DNA of 20,661 nt from Sulfurimonas sp. (GCF_023229105.1 NZ_JALNZY010000031.1:1-20661), one strand, 5' to 3'. Positions 1-7,747 are shown, counted from the stretch's first letter. Numbers and translations: made by a program. Notes: generated from the letters alone by a model not told the origin.

Positions 1-5
1 ATTAA

Positions 6-634
6 AGTATAGCACATCCGAGTGAGAAAGGGGGCTATAACGACGATTTAAAGAGTGCGGATATGCTAAAAAGTATAGCACATCCGAGTGAGAAAGGGGG
101 CTATAACGTGTTGGCTTCGGTACTATTCAAACAGACAAGTATAGCACATCCGAGTGAGAAAGGGGGCTATAACTGATAAAGAGATAGACTTATTTTTGGT
201 TCAAGTATAGCACATCCGAGTGAGAAAGGGGGCTATAACGGTCTGGTTTATCTTCATCATCAATATTAAAGTATAGCACATCCGAGTGAGAAAGGGGGCT
301 ATAACAAGTGCTATTTATACTATTAGGGGAATCAGAGTATAGCACATCCGAGTGAGAAAGGGGGCTATAACTTGTGTTTTGGCGTTCCACTATTTGGAAA
401 AAGTATAGCACATCCGAGTGAGAAAGGGGGCTATAACGGATGGCGTTCTTTCATCTTGACGATATTAGTATAGCACATCCGAGTGAGAAAGGGGGCTATA
501 ACCTGAAAGCTTGGTTACTGTCACAGCCCAAGAGTATAGCACATCCGAGTGAGAAAGGGGGCTATAACAGTCTATTTGTCATATTGTGTGATTTACTAAG
601 TATAGCACATCCGAGTGAGAAAGGGGGCTATAAT
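6..634 (-). CRISPR. CRISPR array, type II-C-like, 10 repeats and 9 spacers (continues off the left edge)
   Basis: Ten 36-nt repeats start at 6, 72, 138, 204, 270, 336, 402, 467, 533 and 599. On the plus strand they begin AGTATAGCACAT and end GGGGGCTATAAC. Nine are identical; the last (599-634) ends in T instead of C. Spacers are 30 nt, except the seventh (438-466), which is 29 nt; all nine differ. Bases 1-5 look like the tail of another spacer, so the array extends leftwards. Read on the minus strand the repeat begins GTTATAGCCCCCTTTCTCAC and ends TGCTATACT. From memory this matches the Neisseria meningitidis type II-C repeat (GTTGTAGCTCCCTTTCTCAT...GCTACAAT) at about three quarters of positions. 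The 36/30 geometry also fits type II. The minus-strand repeat end forms an extended -10 element (TGCTATACT), as in Neisseria, where each repeat drives its own crRNA. The variant repeat suggests that the 634 end is the old, leader-distal end. No cas gene or tracrRNA anti-repeat was seen in the window. Confidence 0.97.
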
Positions 635-817
635 TTAGACGAGGTTAAAACCTCGTTTGCAAAGGGTAAAACGCAAAGGGGTTTGTAGAGGCTTTTAAAA
701 CCGAAGCTTCTAATTTTATTAACCTCTGTACTTAAGCGTTTTTTCATCTTTTTGTCGTCATACTTAATTAAAGTAGCTATTAAAATCAAGATTTTAATTA
801 AAAATAAGGGGTTGGTT
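635..817. other. Intergenic region between CRISPR array and multicopper oxidase gene, with two hairpins
   Basis: No gene is seen here. A perfect hairpin ACGAGGT-TAAA-ACCTCGT lies at 639-656, immediately beyond the last repeat. A second stem, TAGAGGCTT / AAGCTTCTA (686-694 with 704-712, one G-T wobble), is followed on the plus strand by the T-rich tract ATTTTATT and may be a weak terminator. No sequence complementary to the repeat, which a tracrRNA would need, is visible here. The region may be the trailer of the array plus the promoter region of the downstream oxidase gene. Confidence 0.5.
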
Positions 818-2302
818 ATGAATAGAAGAACTTTTTTTTACTCTTGCTCTTTTTCAGCGGCGGCGGTTGTTTTTACAGGTTGTGACAAAACTTCAAAAAA
901 GAGTGACAAAGCAACCAGCGTGATTGAGAATACAAAAAATATAGCTATTGATAACTTCGAACCTTTTACGCAGAAGCTTAAAATCCCAAAAGTTATTGAT
1001 TTTGAACATATTGCAAAAGCAAAGTTTAATGCACAAAAAAGTTTGTTCCCTATCTACGATGGCAAAAAAACGGATGTTTTGACATTTCAAGATGAGTTGC
1101 CAAATCCTACTATTCGCATAAAAAAAGATGATGATTTTGAGCTCGATTTTATCAACTCTCTTGAAAAACCAACTATAATCCATTGGCACGGTTTACTGGT
1201 ACCGCAGGAGATGGACGGGCATCCAAAGGACGCTATTGCCACGCAGATGACAAAAGAGTACCGATATAAAATCAATCAAAGAGCAGGGACATTTTGGTAT
1301 CATACCCATCCGCACGGCAGAACAGGAGAAGAGATATATTATGGATTATCAGGTCTTTATATTATAGAAGATGATGATGAAAAAGCATTAAATCTTCCAT
1401 CGGGCGAGTTTGAACTGCCGCTAATTATACAAGACAGAAGATTTGACAAAGAGAAAAATCTTATCTACAAGGAGACTCCGCAAGATAACAACGGGGTTTT
1501 AGGTGATGTTATCATAGTAAACTCGACTCCGTACCCTTATACAAATGTTAAAAACACAAAATATCGCCTTAGAATACTAAACGGCTCTAGTGCAAGAACT
1601 TACAAGCTTGCATTTGAGGGTATCGAGGATTTCATGTTGATTGGAACTGATGGCGGGCTTCTTGAAGAGCCTATCATCGTAAAAGATTTGTTGATTGCAG
1701 TTGCAGAACGTATAGATATCATCGTAGATTTTAAAGATAAAAAAGTAGGTGAGAGCGTAACACTAAAAACTCTGGGATTTAAAGAAGCTAGCAACTTTAT
1801 AACAAATCCCGCCTATCCCAACTTTGGCGCTAAAATGGATATCATGAGATTTAAAATTACGGAGCTTTCGACTGAAAATTCATTACAAATTCCGAAAAAA
1901 CTCTCAACTATTACAAAGATGAAAGCTTCTGATGCCTCAAAAAACAGAGTTATAACTATGGAAATCATAGAGGGAGGTATCTGGACTTTAAACAAAAAGC
2001 CCTACGACATGCATAGAGTAGATGAGAGAGTAAAACTAGGCTCTACGGAGATTTGGGAGATTAAAAACAGTGCTCATATGGCACACCCTTTTCATATGCA
2101 TGGGGTACATTTTCAAGTGCTTGAGAGAACAAGTAGCATAGATTTTCCCACAGACAAAGGGTACAAAGATACCGTACTAGTTATGCCCTTAGAGAGTGTG
2201 CGCATTATAGTAAAATTTACAATACCCGGGCTGTTTGTTCATCACTGCCATATTTTAGAGCATGAGGATCACTCCATGATGGCAAATTTTTTAGTAGAAT
2301 AA
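818..2302 (+). CDS. CueO-like multicopper oxidase, exported (probable Tat lipoprotein)
   Basis: Predicted three-cupredoxin-domain multicopper oxidase of 494 residues. Enzymes of this family oxidise Cu(I) or organic/metal substrates and reduce O2 to water in the cell envelope. All four copper-binding segments are visible: HWHG (122-125), HTHPHG (162-167), HPFHMHG (423-429) and HHCHILEHEDHSMM (475-488). In the last, C477, H482 and M487 match the type 1 copper ligands. The Met-rich insert of E. coli CueO is not seen. The N-terminus has a twin-arginine motif (NRRTFF), a hydrophobic stretch and a possible lipobox (FTGC). This suggests Tat export, expected for a cofactor-loaded oxidase, and possibly a lipid anchor. 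I chose the ATG at 818 because AAGGGG lies 6 nt upstream and the signal sequence starts there; an in-frame TTG at 752 would add an unlikely 22 residues. The gene ends 8 bp from a convergent gene. A role in copper tolerance is likely but inferred; no other copper gene is adjacent. Confidence 0.9.
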   Translation: MNRRTFFYSCSFSAAAVVFTGCDKTSKKSDKATSVIENTKNIAIDNFEPFTQKLKIPKVIDFEHIAKAKFNAQKSLFPIYDGKKTDVLTFQDELPNPTIRIKKDDDFELDFINSLEKPTIIHWHGLLVPQEMDGHPKDAIATQMTKEYRYKINQRAGTFWYHTHPHGRTGEEIYYGLSGLYIIEDDDEKALNLPSGEFELPLIIQDRRFDKEKNLIYKETPQDNNGVLGDVIIVNSTPYPYTNVKNTKYRLRILNGSSARTYKLAFEGIEDFMLIGTDGGLLEEPIIVKDLLIAVAERIDIIVDFKDKKVGESVTLKTLGFKEASNFITNPAYPNFGAKMDIMRFKITELSTENSLQIPKKLSTITKMKASDASKNRVITMEIIEGGIWTLNKKPYDMHRVDERVKLGSTEIWEIKNSAHMAHPFHMHGVHFQVLERTSSIDFPTDKGYKDTVLVMPLESVRIIVKFTIPGLFVHHCHILEHEDHSMMANFLVE

Positions 2303-2310
2303 AAATTCTT

Positions 2311-3033
2311 CTAAAGAGCTTCTTGAACTTTTTCTAAAAACAGCGGTATTGATGTAATATCTTTGTAAATGCCTAAAAAATAGCTGATTTTCTTTTTTTG
2401 TTTATCAAAAATCGGGCTAATTGTAATATCTTCATAAACCATATCTCCGTCTTTGGTATAGTTTCTGATATTTGCCTCTACCGATTTTTGTGCATTTATG
2501 GCTTCTCTTATTTCTTCAAGAGCCTCTTGTTTTATATCATTAGCATGTAAAAATCGGCAATTTTTACCAACTACTTCTTCATACTCATATCCAAACAACT
2601 CACAAAATGCATCGTTTACATAAATTATGGGATTGTCATATTCATTTGGGCTAGTAACTACTATAGGATTTTTTGATTGTTCTATTATCTCAAAAAACTG
2701 CTCTTTAAGCCTTAAATATTTACTAATTTGCTCGCTTTTGAGCATATAATACCCGCCGTATATATTTAAAAGATTTAGACATGGAGCTAATTTTCTAAGC
2801 CCTGTTATAAAATTACGTACACTTTTTTCATTGAATTCTTTATCTAAAGAATCATGCAGCTCATAAAATATATCCAAATTTAGAACAGGTTTATTTATAT
2901 GCTTAACTAAAAATTTAAACAACTTTTTCTGAGAAATGGACAACTTAACATCCACTCCGTCTACTGAGAGAGACTCTGTCTCCATGCTCCAGGAACAGCT
3001 GTTTGTTAATCGTATTAACTTATTATTCTTCAT
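2311..3033 (-). CDS. Winged-helix DNA-binding protein with C-terminal LOV-type PAS domain
   Basis: A 240-residue protein. Residues about 15-100 resemble the OmpR/PhoB-type winged helix: LSISQKKLFKFLVKH, then SVRNFITGLRKL, then IYGGYYML, as in the C-terminal effector of response regulators. No receiver domain is present. Residues about 115-230 form a PAS domain of the LOV subtype with the signature GKNCRFLH (156-163). C159 aligns with the flavin-reactive Cys of plant LOV2 (Avena C450). R176 and N191 align with the flavin contacts R467 and N482. The positions of Q454, N492 and Q513 hold H163, E201 and Y223. Blue-light chemistry is therefore possible but not assured; it could instead bind flavin as a redox sensor or no flavin at all. 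The gene follows the GGDEF-EAL gene by 40 bp on the same strand, so the two are probably co-transcribed. The start ATG at 3033 has only a weak upstream AAG. The domain order, DNA-binding first and LOV last, is the reverse of many LOV-HTH proteins. Confidence 0.8.
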   Translation of the reverse strand: MKNNKLIRLTNSCSWSMETESLSVDGVDVKLSISQKKLFKFLVKHINKPVLNLDIFYELHDSLDKEFNEKSVRNFITGLRKLAPCLNLLNIYGGYYMLKSEQISKYLRLKEQFFEIIEQSKNPIVVTSPNEYDNPIIYVNDAFCELFGYEYEEVVGKNCRFLHANDIKQEALEEIREAINAQKSVEANIRNYTKDGDMVYEDITISPIFDKQKKKISYFLGIYKDITSIPLFLEKVQEAL

Positions 3034-3073
3034 TTTTCAATCTTATTTAAATTTTTTATTTCTTCTTATACTA

Positions 3074-4705
3074 TCAAGTTTTATTATAATAGCGTATAAA
3101 ATCATCCATAGGTAAGGCGCTTGAGTGATAAAAACCTTGTGAAAAGTCGCATCCGATTTTTTTTAACTTCAGATACTGCTCTTTAGTCTCTATTCCTTCT
3201 GCTTGTACTTTTAGATTAAAAAGTTTTGCCGTATTTACTATAGATTTTACAATATTTAAATCATTTTTGTCTTGAGCTATATTTTTTATAAACAACCTGT
3301 CTATTTTTAGCTTATCTACTTTAAAATTTTTTAGATGATTCAGACTTGAGTGCTCAACTCCAAAATCATCCAAGGCTATTTTAAATCCCATCAAATGGAG
3401 GACCTCTATGTTATCTTTTGCTATAGAAGCATTTTTCATTATCTGATTTTCTACAATTTTGAGTTCTATTTGCGATTTGTCTATCCCGTAATTTTTCGAT
3501 GCATCTGATACATTTGAAGAAAATGTTGGACTAAAAAACTGACTCTTTGATATATTGATAGATATGATTAGTTTTTTATTTAAAAAAGCTTTATTCATTA
3601 TTACTAAATCTTTTAAAACTTTTGAAACAACCATGCAGTTGAACTCTCTATCCAAATCTCCCGATAAAATAAGTTCCAAAAAGTCATTTGGCTCTAGTAT
3701 GCCCCTTTTGCTATGGTACCATCTCACAAGTGCCTCGGCACCGATGACAGAGTTTGTGCGAAAGTCCACAACAGGTTGATAATGCATGACAAATTCGTTT
3801 TGTTCCAATGCCCTTATTATGTCGGCTTTCATCGATAACTTTGTAGCCGCCTCGCTTGACATCGACTTGTTGTAAATTCTAAAATCATCTCTTTTAGTTT
3901 TTTTGACCTCATACATAGCAACATCGGCATTTTTCAAAAGTTCTTGGCTTGTTGTTCCATGTTGCGGGTATATCGATATACCGATAGAGAGCGTGACGTT
4001 GAAAATATGTGCATCAATCTCAAGAGGCTGCCTAATTTTCTTCTGCAGCTTAAGTGCCAACTGCTCTACAATCTCTATATTTTTTATATCTTTGGCTATT
4101 AAAACAAACTCATCGCCGCCAATTCTAGCAACTATATCATCTTTTCTAACACTGTTTAAAAGTCTTTTCGCTATGGTAACGAGCATTTTATCGCCTATAT
4201 CATGGCCGTATGTATCATTTACCTCTTTAAACTTGTCTAAATCTATGAAAAGCAGAGCTATTTTGGAGCCGTTTTGTGAAGATTTTTGAAGTATGCCTTT
4301 GAGTTGTTTTTTAAAATAAGATCTGTTTGGGAGTGCAGTAAGAGAATCATAATTTGCATGATAGTAAATTTTTTTGTCTGCCTCTTTTAATGTTGTAATA
4401 TTTGAGCAGATATGGATAACATCTTTTGAAGTCGTATAAAAGAACAGAGATTCAAACCAAGCAGAATCTTCAAGTTTTTGAATACTGAAACTCTCTGATA
4501 TAGATAGTTGAGTTTTTACATACTCAAACGTTATCTCGTACGCTTTAATCTTGTCAAAATTTAAATTTTCTTTCTCTGATATATCAATACCGTAAGTTTC
4601 TATGTAGCTTGTATTTGCATATAAAAAATTCCCATTTTTATCATAAACGGCTATTCTTGAAGGGTGTAGATTTACAATTTCTGCAAAAACATTATTTATA
4701 TTCAA
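3074..4705 (-). CDS. PAS-GGDEF-EAL cyclic-di-GMP protein with degenerate EAL domain
   Basis: A 543-residue cytoplasmic signalling protein. A PAS-like sensor region spans about 5-105. The GGDEF diguanylate cyclase domain (about 115-280) has an intact GGDEF (196-200) and an RxxD product-inhibition site (R187-D190) five residues upstream. The EAL domain (about 292-540) keeps EAL (E324), N384, D446-D447, K467, E503 and Q523. The first Glu of the usual EITE motif, a metal ligand in active phosphodiesterases (RocR E265), is Lys here (K416 in LKIVEN). Loop 6, normally DFGTGYSS, reads DFGVEHSS. The expected activity is c-di-GMP synthesis, with the EAL domain probably a binding or regulatory module; this is inference. 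No membrane segment is visible. The start is TTG at 4705: GGGGT lies just upstream, an in-frame stop occurs shortly before, and no early ATG exists. It appears to be the first gene of an operon with the LOV/winged-helix gene. Confidence 0.9.
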   Translation of the reverse strand: MNINNVFAEIVNLHPSRIAVYDKNGNFLYANTSYIETYGIDISEKENLNFDKIKAYEITFEYVKTQLSISESFSIQKLEDSAWFESLFFYTTSKDVIHICSNITTLKEADKKIYYHANYDSLTALPNRSYFKKQLKGILQKSSQNGSKIALLFIDLDKFKEVNDTYGHDIGDKMLVTIAKRLLNSVRKDDIVARIGGDEFVLIAKDIKNIEIVEQLALKLQKKIRQPLEIDAHIFNVTLSIGISIYPQHGTTSQELLKNADVAMYEVKKTKRDDFRIYNKSMSSEAATKLSMKADIIRALEQNEFVMHYQPVVDFRTNSVIGAEALVRWYHSKRGILEPNDFLELILSGDLDREFNCMVVSKVLKDLVIMNKAFLNKKLIISINISKSQFFSPTFSSNVSDASKNYGIDKSQIELKIVENQIMKNASIAKDNIEVLHLMGFKIALDDFGVEHSSLNHLKNFKVDKLKIDRLFIKNIAQDKNDLNIVKSIVNTAKLFNLKVQAEGIETKEQYLKLKKIGCDFSQGFYHSSALPMDDFIRYYNKT

Positions 4706-4783
4706 AACTACCCCATTATCTTAAAAATTTCAAAGAAATTAAATCATTTTGTTAAATCTGGGTAATAATATCAAAAAAGTGTC

Positions 4784-4796
4784 TAGTAACTTACTA
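4784..4796. promoter_or_regulatory. Perfect inverted repeat in the promoter region of the GGDEF/LOV operon
   Basis: TAGTAA-C-TTACTA is a perfect palindrome with 6-bp arms, about 80 bp upstream of the GGDEF-EAL start. It sits in AT-rich sequence that must hold the operon promoter. It could be an operator, for instance for the winged-helix protein encoded by the operon, but short AT-rich palindromes also arise by chance. Confidence 0.3.
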
Positions 4797-4846
4797 CAAT
4801 GGTGTTGGAAATTACTATATATAATACTTGCGTAAAAAAGGTTTAA

Positions 4847-4886
4847 TGGCATGCAAAATATTTTTTCACATGCCAAAAGTTTTTTT
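4847..4886. terminator. Hairpin terminator downstream of rnj (possibly bidirectional)
   Basis: TGGCATG (4847-4853) and CATGCCA (4869-4875) form a perfect 7-bp stem with a 15-nt AT-rich loop. On the minus strand, the direction of rnj, the stem is followed by TTAAACCTTTTTT. On the plus strand it is followed by AAAAGTTTTTTT. It begins 12 nt beyond the rnj stop codon, so it most likely ends the rsmA-rnj transcript. Confidence 0.65.
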
Positions 4887-4887
4887 G

Positions 4888-6825
4888 TTACATTATAAAA
4901 ATATGTGGAACAATAAACGGATATTTTTTCATCTTTCTATAGATATGTTTTCTAACAACTTGGCGAAGATCGTTTTCTAGTGCTCTTGGATTTTCAAGAA
5001 GACCCTCTTTGATATTTGCAAGAAAATGCTCTAAAATATCCTCTATCTCTTTAGCAAAAAACTTATCCTGCTTATCTGCAACAATTCCAAATGAAGTTAC
5101 AACCGGCTTAGAAAGCATTGTTGAGTGTTGTCCATCAATCTGAGCGATAATCATAACGATACCATCTGAAGCGAGTTTTTGGCGGTCGATTACGATGTCA
5201 TCTTCAATCTTATGGTTGTTTTGGTTATCAATATATGTTTTACCGGTTCTTACTGTTTTTACTTTTCTCATATACTTAGGAGCTATCTCAATTGTATCGC
5301 CATCATTCATAATGTAGATGTTACGCTCAGGTACACCACACATGACAGCGGTCTCCTTATGTTTCATAACATGGTTATACTCCCCATGAATAGGCAGAAA
5401 AAACTTAGGATTTACAAGGCGAAGCATCAGCTTTTGCTCTTCGATAGAAGCGTGACCTGATACATGCAGTTCTCTATCTTGAGCTATTTTTGCCCCAGCG
5501 CGCTGAAGGTGGTTCAACATTCCTGAGATTGAGCCTTCATTTCCGGGAATAGGGCGAGAAGAGAGAACGATTAAATCGGTTGGCTTAATCTTTACATGTC
5601 TATGTTCGCCGATTGACATTCTAAAAAGTGCAGAACTTGGCTCACCTTGTGAGCCTGTCGTGATGATAAGAACATCTTTGTCGTTTAGATGTGCTATCTG
5701 CTCCGGTTCTACAAAGATATTTTTTGGCAGTTTTATGTAGTCGTACTGCATCGCCACTTCAATATTTCTCTCCATTGAACGACCAATGACACAAACTTTA
5801 CGTCCATACTTTACACCATACTGAATAGCCTGATAAACTCGATGAATATTTGAACTAAAGGTAGATAAAATCACTCGTCCCTCAGCCTTTGCAAACACTC
5901 TATCAAGCGCAGGCGCTACATTAAGCTCTGAGGGTGTCGGCTGTGTATTGTATGAGTTAGTAGAGTCGCTAAGAAGACACAATACACCTTTGTCCCCATA
6001 ATGAGCAAGTCTATGTAAATCTGCCGTATAGCCATCTACTGGAGTGTGGTCAATTTTAAAGTCACCTGTGTGAATAATCGTCCCTGCGCTTGTTGTAATA
6101 GCCAATGATGACGAATCTATAATAGAGTGTGTCATGTGCATCCACTCCACCTCGAAATCCTCGCCGATTTTATACAATTTTCTTTTTTCTATAGGGTTAA
6201 AATACTGTTTAAAATCTTTTATATGATGTTCATCAAATTTACTGCCTATCATAGCCAGCGGAAGCGGTGATCCATATATAGGAAACTGCATCTCTTTGTA
6301 TAGGTACGGCATCGCCCCGATATGGTCCTCATGCGCGTGTGTAATGATTACGGCTTTAATTTTGTTTCTTATTTCACGAATATATGAAAAATCTGGCACC
6401 AAAATATCAACACCATGCATATCTTCATCTGGAAAACTCATCCCGACATCTATCAGAATAGCTTCATTTTCTGTCTCAAATACGGTAATGTTTCCACCGA
6501 TTTCACCTAGACCTCCGAGTGGAGTTATGCGAACTTTCTCTTTTGAGTTTAAGTCTAGTTTGTAGTGAGGGTTAAGTCTTTGCTTATGCGCCTCTTGATT
6601 TATCTCTACAAATGCCTTTAAGCTCTCATTTATCGGCGTGCTTTGGCGACGGCGATTTCTTGATGCACTCTTGTTTTTATTACTGGTAGTTGGGTTACTG
6701 CCGACCTCTTTATTGCTGCTTTGGTTATTTGGCCTGCTACTATTAGTGTGTTTTTTATTGCTGTTATATTGTTTACGATTTTCTTGAGAAATGCTTTTAA
6801 CGCTTTCCTGATTCTCTTGTTCCAT
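4888..6825 (-). CDS. rnj: Ribonuclease J (metallo-beta-lactamase/beta-CASP nuclease) with disordered N-terminal extension
   Basis: A 645-residue RNase J. The family combines 5'-3' exonuclease and endonuclease activity in mRNA decay and rRNA maturation. The zinc-binding motif THAHEDH is at 162-168 (H163, H165, D167, H168). The metallo-beta-lactamase core starts at about residue 97 (KVRITPLGGLGEIGGN), followed by the beta-CASP region and the downstream motif SGHAS. The C-terminal domain ends with a basic, hydrophobic tail (RKHIYRKMKKYPFIVPHIFIM). The first ~95 residues are low complexity, rich in Asn, Gln, Ser, Lys and Arg. Such an extension is a known feature of Helicobacter pylori RNase J, where the enzyme works with the helicase RhpA. 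AAGGAG sits 5 nt before the ATG. The start overlaps the 3' end of rsmA by 29 nt, so the two genes are probably translationally coupled; from memory H. pylori and C. jejuni have the same order. Confidence 0.96.
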   Translation of the reverse strand: MEQENQESVKSISQENRKQYNSNKKHTNSSRPNNQSSNKEVGSNPTTSNKNKSASRNRRRQSTPINESLKAFVEINQEAHKQRLNPHYKLDLNSKEKVRITPLGGLGEIGGNITVFETENEAILIDVGMSFPDEDMHGVDILVPDFSYIREIRNKIKAVIITHAHEDHIGAMPYLYKEMQFPIYGSPLPLAMIGSKFDEHHIKDFKQYFNPIEKRKLYKIGEDFEVEWMHMTHSIIDSSSLAITTSAGTIIHTGDFKIDHTPVDGYTADLHRLAHYGDKGVLCLLSDSTNSYNTQPTPSELNVAPALDRVFAKAEGRVILSTFSSNIHRVYQAIQYGVKYGRKVCVIGRSMERNIEVAMQYDYIKLPKNIFVEPEQIAHLNDKDVLIITTGSQGEPSSALFRMSIGEHRHVKIKPTDLIVLSSRPIPGNEGSISGMLNHLQRAGAKIAQDRELHVSGHASIEEQKLMLRLVNPKFFLPIHGEYNHVMKHKETAVMCGVPERNIYIMNDGDTIEIAPKYMRKVKTVRTGKTYIDNQNNHKIEDDIVIDRQKLASDGIVMIIAQIDGQHSTMLSKPVVTSFGIVADKQDKFFAKEIEDILEHFLANIKEGLLENPRALENDLRQVVRKHIYRKMKKYPFIVPHIFIM

Positions 6826-7600
6826 CCAAACTCCTTGTTAGTTTATAGAGTTGGTGATAGTCTAGAGTGCAAACTTGATGAGGACGAACCGTTTGTGTAA
6901 GGCTAAGCTTAAGAAAAGCTTCGTGGAGCATAGTTTTTTCGTAAACAGTGGAGAGATTTTTCATAAGAGTTTTGCGAGGTTGCGTAAATGCAACTCTAAG
7001 CATTCCCTCAAAATCTTTATCAAATCTGTCACTATGTTTTTGTATCAAAAAAACTGCGGAGTCTATTTTTGGTTGCGGTTCAAATGCAGTTGGCGGGACT
7101 TTCACAATTAATCGTGCTTCCCCTGCGCTTTGAGTTATAACACTCAAAGCACCAAATACCTTATCGCCTTCATGCGCACAAAATTTTTCTGCCACTTCAA
7201 GCTGTACCATTACAAGTATATTTTTGCATTTTGGATCTGCGAGTGCTTTTAGAATTATGTTAGTCGCTATATAGTATGGCAAATTCGCCACCAAATCATA
7301 CGACTCATCTATAAGCTCACTCTTCCAAGCAGTCAATACGTCTCCACAATGAATGTGAAGCTGCTTGGTTGCGATCTCTTTTTCAAACTTTTTTTGTAAC
7401 AGTCTACACAAATCGGTATCGACCTCAAAAGCATCTACACTTTTGACATCTACTAAAAATTTAGTTAAATCACCTAAGCCAGGTCCAATCTCTACGATTT
7501 TATTGTCGTTGTTGGGCATCGCTTCGACGATTTTTTGTAAAACAGTCTCGTCTTTTAAAAAATTTTGTCCAAATTTCTTTTTAGCTATAATTTTTTTCAT
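6797..7600 (-). CDS. rsmA: 16S rRNA (adenine-N6,N6)-dimethyltransferase RsmA (KsgA)
   Basis: A 267-residue SAM-dependent methyltransferase that dimethylates the two adjacent adenines of the 3'-terminal helix 45 loop of 16S rRNA during 30S assembly. The start is typical (KKKFGQNFLKDETVLQKIVE). The SAM-binding motif is VEIGPGLGD (about residues 36-44) and the catalytic motif IV is NLPYY (106-110). The length is close to that of E. coli KsgA. I chose the ATG at 7600; the preceding codon is TTG (7603), which could add one residue. No strong Shine-Dalgarno sequence is visible. The 3' end overlaps rnj by 29 nt in another frame. The gene is divergent from hisF. Confidence 0.95.
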   Translation of the reverse strand: MKKIIAKKKFGQNFLKDETVLQKIVEAMPNNDNKIVEIGPGLGDLTKFLVDVKSVDAFEVDTDLCRLLQKKFEKEIATKQLHIHCGDVLTAWKSELIDESYDLVANLPYYIATNIILKALADPKCKNILVMVQLEVAEKFCAHEGDKVFGALSVITQSAGEARLIVKVPPTAFEPQPKIDSAVFLIQKHSDRFDKDFEGMLRVAFTQPRKTLMKNLSTVYEKTMLHEAFLKLSLTQTVRPHQVCTLDYHQLYKLTRSLDGTRESGKR

Positions 7601-7729
7601 CAACCGACATGATATAGTAATTTTACTTATAATTGATTAATATCAATATAAAAAACAATCTTTATACTCTAAATGTGGATATTTACTACAATATTTTATT
7701 AAAAGTACCAAAAACTCTCCATAAATTTT

Positions 7730-7747
7730 ATGTTTCATGTGAAACAT
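7730..7747. promoter_or_regulatory. parS-like ParB binding site (site 1, intergenic)
   Basis: ATGTTTCATGTGAAACAT has perfect 8-bp arms (ATGTTTCA / TGAAACAT) around a central TG. Its inner 16 bases (7731-7746) match the widely conserved chromosomal parS site TGTTTCACGTGAAACA at 15 of 16 positions. An identical 18-mer in the opposite orientation lies at 11307-11324. Site 1 lies between the divergent rsmA and hisF genes. Function as a ParB loading site is inferred from the motif. Confidence 0.75.

Noticed and set aside
190..688. ORFs across the CRISPR array with a repeated peptide (minus YSPLSHSDVLY, plus SIAHPSEKGGYN)
   Set aside because: They arise because the repeat-plus-spacer period of 66 nt is a multiple of three. 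The peptide repeats are translations of the CRISPR repeat, not a protein.
635..750. tracrRNA beside the array
   Set aside because: No stretch complementary to the repeat was found; only unrelated hairpins are present.
752..817. Upstream TTG start adding 22 residues to the multicopper oxidase
   Set aside because: It would bury the twin-arginine signal peptide behind a Lys/Ile-rich stretch; the ATG at 818 has a proper ribosome binding site.
3555..4289. Plus-strand ORFs antisense to the GGDEF-EAL gene
   Set aside because: Shadow frames of a well-supported coding region, with no ribosome binding sites or recognisable domains.
7081..7111. GGTTCAAAT string resembling a tRNA T-arm
   Set aside because: It lies within rsmA coding sequence and has no matching acceptor or anticodon stem around it.
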